A stretch of 64,000 nt of DNA from Temnopleurus reevesii. Lineage: Eukaryota > Echinodermata > Echinoidea > Temnopleuroida > Temnopleuridae. The stretch is from assembly GCA_036244855.1 (NCBI GenBank), contig BQKZ01000102.1:197575-261574 (forward strand), written 5' to 3'. Position 1 is the stretch's first letter. Each line of letters starts with the position of its first letter. Shown one piece after another: positions 1-12,500 of the stretch. The notes beneath the pieces are model-generated. The model had not been told where the DNA came from, made no database searches, and saw only the letters and a list, made by a program, of their open reading frames with translations. A program made the position numbers and the translations under genes.

Positions 1-453
1 TTTTTGTGTCACAAGCCACCTTTTTGTCATAGAGAGCTTTCTCAGTTTGATTTTCTTGCTCCTCTCCCAACAATTCTCACCATCGACAAAAGGTGATATC
101 AAACGATATCATATAATACCTTCTGTTGAGGTTGGGAAGGTGATTTCTAGTTTGCAAAGCTAATGCACGTGATACGTCTATCATTTTGGAAAATTGCAGA
201 TTTTTCTTTTTAAACATCATCAGAGATGCTTGGTGCTGCACACAATGGTGTTTCAGTGGTGAATATCAGGAAATATTTATACTAAGTATTAAACAAACAT
301 GATCTTTTTATCGAAAACCGGTTAAAGTGGACGTGACTCACATGACTTGTTTACGATGAAACCTACATAGCGCCATCTGCGTTGCTTAATTTTCTTTCAT
401 TGTTTGGTGGAGCGAATTAAGATCTATAGGGGTGGAATTAATGATGGACATAC

Positions 454-573
454 CTCGTGGAAACCACAAGCTAGCGTAGCCCTGACTTGAGGCTGTGGAT
501 CATCACAGAGACTGGCAAACGTCCCGTGGAGCTCAGCCTTGAACTTGCGAGCACCAGCAAATAGCACCATACA
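454..573 (-). CDS. PPP4R4: PPP4R4 exon 12 (last exon in window)
   Basis: 120 bases between GTCATCACAG and GAG|GTATG. It encodes CMVLFAGARKFKAELHGTFA, then SLCDDPQPQVRATLACGFHE, a HEAT repeat matching the IVFVDPKNFHMELYSTF..LCHDPEVPVR region. The acceptor is only ~25 bases from the (ATT)n tail of a SINE. The next exon lies beyond base 1. Confidence 0.92.
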
Positions 574-3500
574 CTGTGATGACACAAACAATTAACATTA
601 ATAATAATAATAATGGTGGCTACTTGTAAAGCGCACAGGTCCACCTTATCGGTGCTCATGGCGCTGAAAGCTTTACACTCACTATTACCCGGCTCTAGCT
701 GGCAACCATTACGGCGCTCCGCATTACAAGGAATTTCTTCCTGCCGTCCCCATTTACCTCACCTGGGTCGAGTGCAACACAATATGGATGAATTTCTTGC
801 TGAAGGAAATTGATGCCACATGTGGGATTCGAACCTACGATCCTCTGGTCGAAAGGCGAGAGTCAGAACCACTACACTACACTAGCGATGTCACATCTAT
901 ATGCTCTTTGATTAAGTTTGGCTACATTGTGTTCATAAATGTATATTTAAAGTTTCCTACAATCGAAGAGTCATGGACATTTTTTTAGACTTAGGAGGGT
1001 ACTATGAACAGATCTGGCGCAAAATTTTCAGACAACAGCAAAAGTGTTAATTATTCACTCTAATCATTTCAAAGCTTGACCAAGCATTGAATACAGTTGT
1101 ACCTGAGGGCCTATTTTTAACAAATGTGTGACATTCATAATTCTGTGAAATGACCAATCATAAACTTTGAAATAGTCCTGCGTTTAACAAATACACACAA
1201 AATAGAAGCGCTGACAATATTATAAATACAGGGACTAATTTTCCTAGTATCACATAGCAATTTGCTATGCATTTTTGCATGATTGATATATAAAAGATGT
1301 TTTGTTTAGCAGCTTTGTCACATAGAACTGTAAGGTGAAGTAATGAAAATGTATCAATAATATCCAAAAGTGCTTATCAAATGTGAAAAGTAAAATTATT
1401 CCCTGAAATATATTGCTTTACTTACAGGAAAGTTGTAAGCAGAGAACTGCCGGCATTCCGTCAGTCTGTGTTCCTCTCTATACATAGACAGCATTGGTGA
1501 ATTCTGATGATTGGAAAAAAATCATAAAATATAGTCAACAATCTTTGAAAGTACCTTTATGCTTAATCATTTCTTCCTTTATTTTGTTTTCATATCGTGA
1601 AATCAATGCAACTCAAACCATTCTTCAGGTAAAAGTATTAAATTTATAGATTTTTTAAATGGAAATTGCAAAAAAAGTGCATCACCTTGCAGTGGATATG
1701 GAATGCAAGCAGGGGAATGTCTAGATAGGAACCAATTGTTGAATTATACGTCCCCATGAATCTTTTGTCATATATTAATACTGAAGACCTTGTTCTCTCT
1801 GCCTGTGGAGTACAATATAATTATTTGACAAAATAACTCCACCAGTTTATTCCTACCCGCATTGAATTCTAATAGAATTATAAAACATGTTTTTGAAAAA
1901 TAGTAAAATTACGAATAGATTAAACTACGTTCATCAAAATCTAAAGGCATTTGTTATCATCTAGGTTGAAATTTTTGACGAAATTCATGTAAAACTACAT
2001 CACACAGTCAATCATTTCATATGACACTTTGCCATTAAAAAAATAATAATAATAATATGGTTAAACACCTTGAAACACTCGGATGAAATGGGATTAAGTC
2101 TTACATGGAGAAAAGTGCAAATGTAGTAAATCAAGAATTAATCTTGGGATATTGCATGATCAAATTAAACATTAATATTGTAATCTATATTCATGTAGTA
2201 TATATGTTTCTTTGTAATGCTGACATATTCTCCCCAATCAAGATGAGCTTCATGTTAAAGAGAATTTATTAGATTTTATGTTAACTGTAATAAAATATTA
2301 CACATACATTATCTTATATATTCCCTGTATAGTTCAATCAAACATCATGGAATATATCTATTTAAGATTGTATAAAATTCAAACAAATTACTCTATATAA
2401 ATATCTAATCTAATTTATGGAACATCAGTAATTGTCTTAGAAATCTAGCTAAAAAATCCTTTTTAAATTCAATAACTAATGTGATCTCACTCAAATAGCA
2501 TTTACACAAATATTCTATTCAGAATAAAGTAGTCATTAAAAGTAAGTAAATTTATGGGCTCAACACATTGGATTCACGTTCAGACACAAAATAAATATAA
2601 GAATTACATATATTAATTTTTGATTAATTTCAACAAAACAGATTTTTGAAAATGTAATTCTCTCTTGTAGCATCAAATAATAAAGAGCCAACATCGAAAC
2701 AGGGTAAGAGAATTTGGGAAGCTAAAATACTACACTGAAAAGTCAGATTTGCTCTGAATGTGTAAGCTGTCAACAAAATAGAATAAACCTGGCCTTGAAC
2801 AATCTAAAGGAGAAATCATGCAGAAAATCACATGCCTCAAATTGAAGTTATGAGCAGAAATTTTTAAAAAGAGATGATATTAGATACTGAATTCTTTTAT
2901 CATTCAGTTCCGCAGTTCACACCATACCATAAAATAATCAGAGTAAAACTGACATGCCATGATTCTAAGGATTTTCACTCGGTCATGCAAAAACGAACAG
3001 AGTGTGAGATAGGATTATATGTAAAGTACAAAAAGAAGATATCTGAAAATGTGGATTATCACCTATTGTGCAAGTTCTACACATTCCAACTTCAGTACTA
3101 ATGAAATACAATTTACAGATAACTTTGGTAATTTAGGAATGTCTATTTAATCTTTACTCCATATTTAACAGTCTGATTAGCTTGATGAGTAAGTAAAAGA
3201 ATGAAGAGTTATCATTTTATCAACTTTATAACTATGAGTAGCATTACTTTATTCTTATGTAAATTTTGAATGCAGAGTGATACTGTTTTACCATGCAATC
3301 AATCACTTCTAGTAATAACAATTAATGTTAGTATATTTCATTTGTGCTTTATGGAATATGGGGAAGGGATTAAATGGCAGGGGATCAAGCAAATTGGGGT
3401 AAGAAAGTGAGAATGAAAGAGATAAGGAGGAAGATAAAGACAGAAAGATGGCAGATGACAAGAGGAACTGAAATTTACACTAAGAGAAAGCGACACTGAG

Positions 3501-6500
3501 GAGGACGGAGGAACAAATATGAGATAAGAGTGAGAGAGTGAGGAAGAGAAGTGGAAATGAGGAGTGGAAATGGGTCGAGAGAAAGAGAGAAGAGACACAG
3601 CAATAGAGGAAGAGAATGGGAGAGGTAGGGAGAAAGAGAAATGACAGAGGAGATGGGAGAAAGCTGGTGGGGATAGAGTGAGAGGGAAGGAAAGAGGAGA
3701 GGGACAAGACAAGAAGGGAATAAGGAGAAGGGATCTGGAGAAGAATTATGAGGGGGGGGGGGGTCGACAAGAGGAGAGCAGGTCAGGGGGAAGGAGTGAG
3801 AGGGAATGGAGGGTGAGGGGAGGAGAGGGAGAGCGGAGGAGAAGAGGGAGAGGGGAAGAGGAGAGGGAGAGGGGGTTGAGGATAAGGGTAGGAGATGGTC
3901 GACAGGAAGAGAGGACAGGGGAAGAGGATGAGAGGGAAGGGAGAGGGGAAGGGTTAGGGGAGGTGGAGGAGAGGGGAAGTTGGAGGAGAGGAGGGGAAGA
4001 GGGGAAGGGAAAGGGGAGGTGGGGGAGAGGGGGAGGGTGGAGGAGAGGGGAGGTTGGGGAGAGGGGAAAGGATAGGGGAAGAGGGGAACGGACAGGGGGG
4101 TGAGGGATAGGGGAAGGGAGAGGAGGGGAAGGGAGAGGAGGAGAAGAGGAAAGGAGAAGTTGGGGAGAGGGCAAGGGGAAGGCGGGTGGGGTTGTATGTG
4201 GGTGATGATGAGCACACTATCACAGCAAAGAGAGCTTTGTTAATTCACTCTGTGTGAGATTCTCTGTTTGATAGTCACCTTGGTGGTGGTGGGGTTGGAT
4301 GATGATGATGATGCACCCGACTGTTCCTAGACAAGATGCAACATACATCACAAAACATCACAAAAATGTATCCATGCTCTACCATCATCTACATCTACAG
4401 TACATAAATATGATGATGCTGGTGCCTTAGCATTATCATTGATCCCGTAAGCCAATCTCTATTATGTGTGTGACCAAAATGCTTCAATTATGACCACATA
4501 ATCATATTTTGACACGAGGAATAGCATGACACCCTGTCTATACTTTAAATAAATTTGCATGAAGAGTAAATCCCTATGTAGCTTCAAAACGATCAATATA
4601 TTATCAAGGTTGGTTACTGCCTCACAGATCAATGGGCAGGGATTTTTTTTAATATGTGAGACATAACATTTATCCTTAAGACACCTTACCCCAAATCCCT
4701 GCCCATTGATCGGTAGTGTGATGACCCATCTTAATGTTTGATAGTTAGTTTTTGAAGCCAATGATTTACTCTTTATTTCTCGAAGTGTCAGAAAAAAAAC
4801 ACATGACAGAGAATAACCCAAGTCAGAATCCTGGATCATAAACTCATAAACTCTTCTAGAAATTAAAATCTTCATTCAGCTCACAAAAGGATGATAGATG
4901 TGTATATTCCAAAGTTTATTGAAATGCAATACATCAAGGGAATGTCCCCAACTAGAAAGGGACACTGAAAGGTTTATTCTCATCTAAAAATGAGTTTTAT
5001 CAGCACAAACTACACATGTTGAATGTTGAGGCTATAGTTGACCAAAAGATGATCAATTATTTATTTAATAAAGATAAACATGAAGATGACATGTCAAAGT
5101 CATTTGCTTTCCAGCATGACCTTAAAAAATTACATTTATTCAATACTTTTCACAGATGTCATCAGTGTTTTTCACAAACAAAAAAATATGAATCTTAAAG
5201 CCATTGTGTGGTTCTGGTAGTGTCAAGATATAAACATTCACAAACTAAAACAAGACTATATTCCTCGAACTAGAAGAATATTGGTACATATATTGTCAAA
5301 AAAGTAAAATAAAATAGTAATGAGTAAATTATATCAGAAGATGTGCTCAATTTGGCTGCCTAAATGCAGTACGTTAATACAGAAAATAAACAGCCATTAA
5401 AATGACAAGCCTTTAATAATTTTCCCAATTGTTTTAATGGACTAACCTTCAATCTGCCTTTGTTACCCCAACATAGCTATATTCCTCTTATAGCAATGAT
5501 CAATATCAGAATTTAATACCAATGTTATGTTCTACTGACATTAAACTTCTTTTTCGGTACACAAAGATACCTTCATATATTTGCTTATTAATGGTAAACA
5601 AGACGAGTAAAATGCAAAGAACTCTGTCTAAAATTTTAAGTGCTCTAATACCTCCCATTCCCTTTCAGTCTTTAAAACTAATAACAAATGATAGCATAAA
5701 GGAAACTAAAAAGAAATGAGTGTGAGATTGCTTCTGCCGAACAATTTCCAGTGTATTCATCACCCCTAGCAAAATAGCCACATCCAGAATGCAGAAGCTA
5801 ATTGCCAAACACTTTCATGTTAGGGGAACCCATTAGCGCTCAAACAAAGAGCTCTTTCATATAGAAAGAATGTTCGTTACATATTGCAAATGCCTTCATC
5901 TAAAAATTGAATTTGGGTACAAGACTTAAATCTAAAAACAAAATTATAGAAATTATAGACATTGTTATATATTATGACATTATTAATAGAAGATTATGAA
6001 ATCAAGCTGTCTGACCTATTTTACAATATTCATATTGATGAAAAACAACAAAGATTGCATAAAAAGAAGAAGAAAGTGATACAGGCAGTATCAAGATAGT
6101 GTGCATATTTATAGCGTAACCTAACTTCATACTGAAATTGATTGATACTTTTTTTTGTGTGTGTGTGTTGTTCTGTTAAATTGTAAAGCGCTATGGTACT
6201 CTCTGTTTTTAGCGCTATAGAAATAATCTATATTATTATTATTATTATTATTATTATCACTTGTCTCCACAAAGCAAGCATGCATACACGCTAAACATCT
6301 CTACAAACTTTCGTCAGCATCTAATGCAGATAATTATCACGTTGAAAGACAATTAAAATTAATCTTGGAATAAATTGCTCTAATTTTCCATCTTCAAATA
6401 CTGATATATCTATAGCTTAATGAGAAAGATAAAATGGAGATGGTTCATTAGATGTATGAGACAGTTAGATCAACCGATTTCACTTTTCCGATATAAATTT

Positions 6501-9500
6501 GCTCATTACACTGCGGGTGTTCATTTTCGGTAGAATCATTTTAGTATTCAGTATCTTGTTAAAATTTGTAAAAATATACTCTGTGACCCTTACCAGAATC
6601 AGGCATTACATTTGATATAGCCACTTACCAGTCTGTCATTACTAATACTCTTCTCATTGAGACCCACAGAACACAACTTGTAGTAATACTTCAAGAACCA
6701 CAGCTTCAATTCTTCTGTTAAATTTACTGCAAAACACACAAACAAAAAAATTAATAAAAATCGAAAAACAAATTTTCTGATATCTTCAATCAAACATTGG
6801 AATCAATTGGATTATTAAAGAAACTAGACTTAAGAGAGCACAATGCATATTTAATATCCACCTATTTTTTGTTTTATACATACGGTCTATACCATATATG
6901 TCATAATTATACCTAAATATAATGGTGAATCACACACACTGATCATTCCCTTGTAGTTTATTGTCTGATTCAGAGTTCAAAATATTAAATGGCACATCAA
7001 AGCATAGGTAATGGAAAATATTGAATGCAAAATGTATACAGCCCAGAGGCATTTACTATCACTATTATTATTCATCATTATTTGGAAAACTTCAAATTTG
7101 ATGTGTTTTTTCCAGGGGTGTTATCCTTATATTCTTAAGTAGCAATTTCTTTGGTTCAAAATTCAAAAGCAGGGAGTATTTCAGGGTTGGTCTGACAAAA
7201 GCACATTAAACATTAAGTAATCACCTGAATTAAATATGATTTTGGTAGTTTACTTGAAAGCACATTTGGGAACTTTTTTTTTTCAGTTCAATGAAAACAC
7301 CCAGCAAATCTATATTTTGGGGTTGGTCTGATGACGGTAAATATATCATTTTTAACAATAGCACATACAAGGCATTTCATTTCTTGTGCATTGTCATATA
7401 TTTCATCACAATGTTTAAGAGTACTAACTTTCGAAAATGTAAAATCCCTAGCATAAGGTATAGCATATTCAACCCATAACTTGGGGATTCACAGTAAACA
7501 TTTAATGATTTTATATAGTACCATACCCTGTACATATCCACAATTCTATATGCAGATAACACATCAATATCAAAGTTAATATCTCTGAAATATTGATTAA
7601 CAGATATTCATTTAAGTTGATTGATTCTAATTGTGTTTCCTGGATTGTTTGATTTTCTTTTAAAAATGTTTTTGTCCTGTTAGTGATTTTTTTCTTTGAA
7701 GTGGTGGGGGGGGCTGGATTTGCCATTGAAATGCCACAAAATGAGTCATTCAACAGAATGTCTTGATGTAATTTGATCAAAATAATGCTACACAAACTTT
7801 CACGTTGTGCTAAAAGAAGTCTATAAAGAAGTTTTATACATGAAAGGGAAAAGGGGAAACTGGAACAAATAATAACAAACATCATTAGGGATGGCACTAA
7901 GGCCAGTCATGAGGGGAATCAAACACATTTCAATGTCTTGTATATTCCTACCTGATAATCCATGACATAATCTTCCAAACTGTTTGGCAACGGCGGGTAA
8001 AGTGGAATCCTCGTTGTTCATCGCATTTTCACAAAACTTCCGCACCAGAGGAATGATGGTTTGTGTACAAGTATCTATTAAAAGAAACATGGGGAGAATA
8101 AAGAATGTAGTGGCTCTAAATCACAGCGAATAGTTCCCATTCAGATTCTTTTGACAAATTTTGAAACAAAAGTCATACTTTGTTCATAAATCATCTTCTT
8201 GACATGTATACAAGAAGAGGCTGTTTCACACACCTGTTCTTGAAGTAAGGAATTACTTTACAAAATCATATTCAAGAATTTCACACACGCATTTTTAAAC
8301 GGCATATAACATTTAAACATGAGTTTTTACTTAAGAAATGTTTGATACTGTTGCATTTCTATTTTCAGCTTCATTAATCTTTTAAAGGGAAGAAACATCA
8401 ATTCATAAAAGTACATTGGCTTAATATTAGATAAGGCACAATTTCAAAAGAAATATGCAGCACATATGTTAGTAATTTTAAAAAATAAATGCAACAACAT
8501 GATGTAAAGCACAAATAAAAAATAATCATAACAAGCTATGCATAATCATTCACATGAGAACAAAAAAAAGATAAATAAAAAAAATAGTATCAAGATAAAA
8601 TATTCAAATAATTCAAGAAGAAAATTTGCAATATGTTGCATCATGACATGTGAAGAATATGTGCAATGTTCAGTATGGATATGTGCAATATTCAGTATAA
8701 AAATGTGCAATGTTCAGTATGAATATTAGTTAAAAAAAAAAAAATATGCATGATAAGCAAGTGGATCCAACAAAACAGCTACATAACTTGATCATTGCTT
8801 TTGAATAATAGATGTGGAACACATGATACATAAAATGAAATGAAATTTCATGTGTCTCCTATTTGATGAAATAAACATGTGCTCCTGTACTTGTGAATAT
8901 TTATATACCCCTAAAATAAAGCCAGACTAAGTTATGATGTCATTTATTTTCTTTACCGCTGAACAACCTATTTGTATTGTAGTAATACAAAGACAGTTCA
9001 TGTTTGACATTCACATGTCATATTTACATTATGTTTTACAGACTGGGTTTCTATTCATATTCAGCAACATCAGAAGGTACACAAAACAGAATAAGAATAT
9101 CTTTTTTTATCACCAATGAACTTGTACATCAAGATGATTGCTACATACATGTGCCCGAAACATTTAGAATATATTGTATCTGCCTGCGGCTATCTTGCTA
9201 TTCACTATTAAGTTATTTGGTATAGAGCCCAGTACACAATATCAGATGTACGTTGTTTTCTTGCTTTTTAAAGCAGATCTATATCCTCCACTCTCCATTC
9301 TGTTATTTCTTTTTCTGCTCTGTAAGCGCATAGGGACATGCTATGGCTATGTGTTATGCGCTATAAAAGAACTGAATATTATTATTATTATTAGATAAAT
9401 AGTTACAAACGGGCATCAAACGAAATCAAACTTAATAATTCATACGATTCAAGAGGTCTTTTTCATAAATCATTATTTTGAGGTTACTTTCATCACAAGC

Positions 9501-12500
9501 TATAGGGATATGCATAATCTTTCAAGTTGCTGTAAACGAAAATGAGCAAAATTGCACATTTGTAAGAAATGCATTAAGAATTTACTCCAGGATTTGCAAT
9601 GAAATGTTTAAAATCATTTAATAACTGGAAGCTTGTGGGCACAGTAAAAGAAAAATATATTTCACAACAGTATCAACAATCCCAGGCACTTTCTATTGAA
9701 ACTGAGACATGAGCTACCCCTATAATAACACCAACCCCTCCGCTTTAAGAATCTGAGAGCAATAAAGAGTAGTTGCCCGTTCTTAACGACTCTGTGTGAA
9801 CAATGATGACAAACAGTGACGGAGAAGAATGTTTGCACTAAATGCTTAGCAACTTCATGCCATCCTTACAATCCAGCGGAGTATTATGGTTGCTACTGGT
9901 GAAAGTGAAAAACAAAATTGCAAGCCAATCTCCACGGTTTGCACTACTATGGTATTTAATGCAGTGTACTTTGAGCTATAAATCAAGGTGTATAGTGATA
10001 AGAAATTTTTATAAAGTGTCATTATTATTTTTTCCAAATCATTTTTAAATGAATTTGTCAATATTGGCATGAATATTCTGTCAATTTTGTCAATTATTTG
10101 ACATTATTCAGGAGTGCAATTATCCCAATTAAATATATGCCTACATTTTTTAACAAAGTACAATTTCAATAGGAAGTAAAAAAAAAAAAAAAAAAAAAAA
10201 ANNNNNNNNNNNNNNNNNNNNNNNNNNNNNNNNNNNNNNNNNNNNNNNNNNNNNNNNNNNNNNNNNNNNNNNNNNNNNNNNNNNNNNNNNNNNNNNNNNN
10301 NNNNNNNNNNNNNNNNNNNNNNNNNNNNNNNNNNNNNNNNNNNNNNNNNNNNNNNNNNNNNNNNNNNNNNNNNNNNNNNNNNNNNNAATCTTTGAATAAC
10401 TGCATCAGACGAACAAGTGGCTATAAACCTATACTTGAATACATTCACAAATGATGGCATGTTTAGTTTACCAGGACATGAATAAATACAACAGTAGTAC
10501 GATAGTCTACAAAGACAGGCTAAATTTGGTTCTCTGAAATCGTTACTTGTTCTTCTTACAATCTTGTTATACTCTTTCTTAAGGTAAAGCAACATGCATT
10601 GGGATTGTGGAAGAAAGTGCAAATTTTACATATTGCACCAATGTTTGCAATTGCCCAAATTAAACTCTTGAAGAGATTTTAATTTATATACAACTGTATT
10701 TGAATATGAATCTCACCGAGGATAAATTTATAAGAAACTTCTGCATAAAATTTATCATTATACTTCATCAATTTGTATATTGAACCGGTAATGATGTATA
10801 ACAAACACTTTCATCACTGATTTAGGAAGATTTTCAAGATGGGGGGGGGGGCTCAGTCATTGGCTTTCCTTTGCTCTTTATTTGGGGTACTCAATGAGAT
10901 CTGATTTGCTTTTGGGGCACAGCTGTTCGCCAATACCCCACACTATTCGTTCTAAGCCTTTATTAATGAAGGTTGAACTTCTATTATAAAAGATAACCTA
11001 ATTGGTCAATGTTCCATGTAGTAAGTTTAAAGATGTAGACAGACAAACCTGTAAAAAAAAAATATTGCAGACTGGGTTTGTTTTTTGCAGACTAGTATTT
11101 GGGGCAATCAAATCCTTAGAACCAATAGCATGTGCTATGTCAACTTTTCCTATGCAAATAATTTGTTTATAGAGAAGTGTGACTTTAGCAAGTGCAGCAT
11201 CAGACCCAATGAAACATTATGCATAATCCCCTATTTCAGCCTTTCGTTTGTTCTATTATTTTCACTGGCTATAACATGGCAATAGTTTTCCTGAGCTGTA
11301 ATGCAACATTTGTTTTTAATAGCCCATTGACTACGGAATTCTGTACTTCCCATAAACTTTGTGTAGAGACTACCCAGCTTCAGTAGTCAATGGCATTCCT
11401 TGGTTAACTATTGACTCTGATTTGCAGATGATTAGCTTATGAAATCAACTATTTTGGCTGTGTTATACAAAATCCTATGTTGTTCAGAAGAGACGGTTCT
11501 CCCGTCAAGTAATTGCAAAGCATCAATCACATTCAAAGTTGGTGAAATAAAATACATTTAAAATCAATATTTCAGAACCATCAGACCTTTTTGTATAGGC
11601 TGCCCTCTCTTCCTTGAATTATAGAAGTGAAAACTTCCAAATCATCTCCCAACATATCCCGACTTCCAGATCTTGGCCAAAATTCTGAAAACTGTTTCAC
11701 TTTTTATATATCAGCAAAACTATGTTCATTTACAATTTGTCACTGGTTGATATTTACGCAGTGTTGGCAGAACTTCTTTTACATTGCAAGAGAACTCTGC
11801 ACTTGCACAAAAAATGACATTCATATTGCATAAAAATAAGGCCAACATTATTTGGAAGCCCTCCGATGCAATGTAAAAAAAAAAAAAAAAAAAAAAAAAA
11901 ATAAGTGTCAGCTGGACAGATTTTCTTTACTATTATTCTTTTTAATTTCTCGAACACAATCTAAACAATTAGTGAGGAAAATAGGGCTAAAAAGGAGTTG
12001 AAAAGCCAAAGAGCATCAGCAAATATCTTTTCAATTCATAATTCACATGTTTATAAACAATTTAAAGTGTGTGATTGTTTAATTTTTGGTGAAAAGCAAA
12101 AAAATAAATAAAAGTTAATGCTGGGCCATTTCTAGAGGGTCGGTCAAGGAGGGCATCCAAACATTTTTTTTTATCTCAGTGTTTGTTGACAGTGTACATC
12201 ATCTTCCTTATTATAGAAGATAACAAATATTTCAGAATCTGGGCCCTTGTCAAAAGAATAATTCACCTTCAGATTAACATCAAATAGGTCCTAACAAGCC
12301 AATCAGTACATGTCAAATTCATATTACTTTCAATCAGACTTGACAATATTTCCCTTTCGAGACTGACTTCCATGCTGGTATTAGTAACGAAGGCCATATG
12401 TTACTGACCAACAAAAATGCCATGAATGTTGATATCACTTTACATAGATCTGTTCATGGAAATTCTTGAAATTCTTAGTTTATGGCTTTAATTTCCTCAT

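Larger units (their letters stand above)
1504..6628. other. PPP4R4 intron 10 contents
   Basis: About 5 kb. It holds the polypurine tract (3356-4195), a perfect 19-base inverted repeat (4627-4711) and a truncated SINE tail (6165-6257). The rest is AT-rich and unremarkable. No exon-like segment was found. Confidence 0.7.

Noticed and set aside
3475..4215. Long open frames (up to 246 residues, Ser/Pro/Leu-rich or Arg/Gly/Glu-rich) on both strands
   Set aside because: They read through the polypurine tract, which has no T-rich stop codons by composition. They are low-complexity artefacts.
11875..11901. Poly-A run as a sign of a processed pseudogene
   Set aside because: No coding-like sequence precedes it, only a short inverted repeat (TTTTACATTGCA / TGCAATGTAAAA), so a small hairpin element or simple repeat is more likely.
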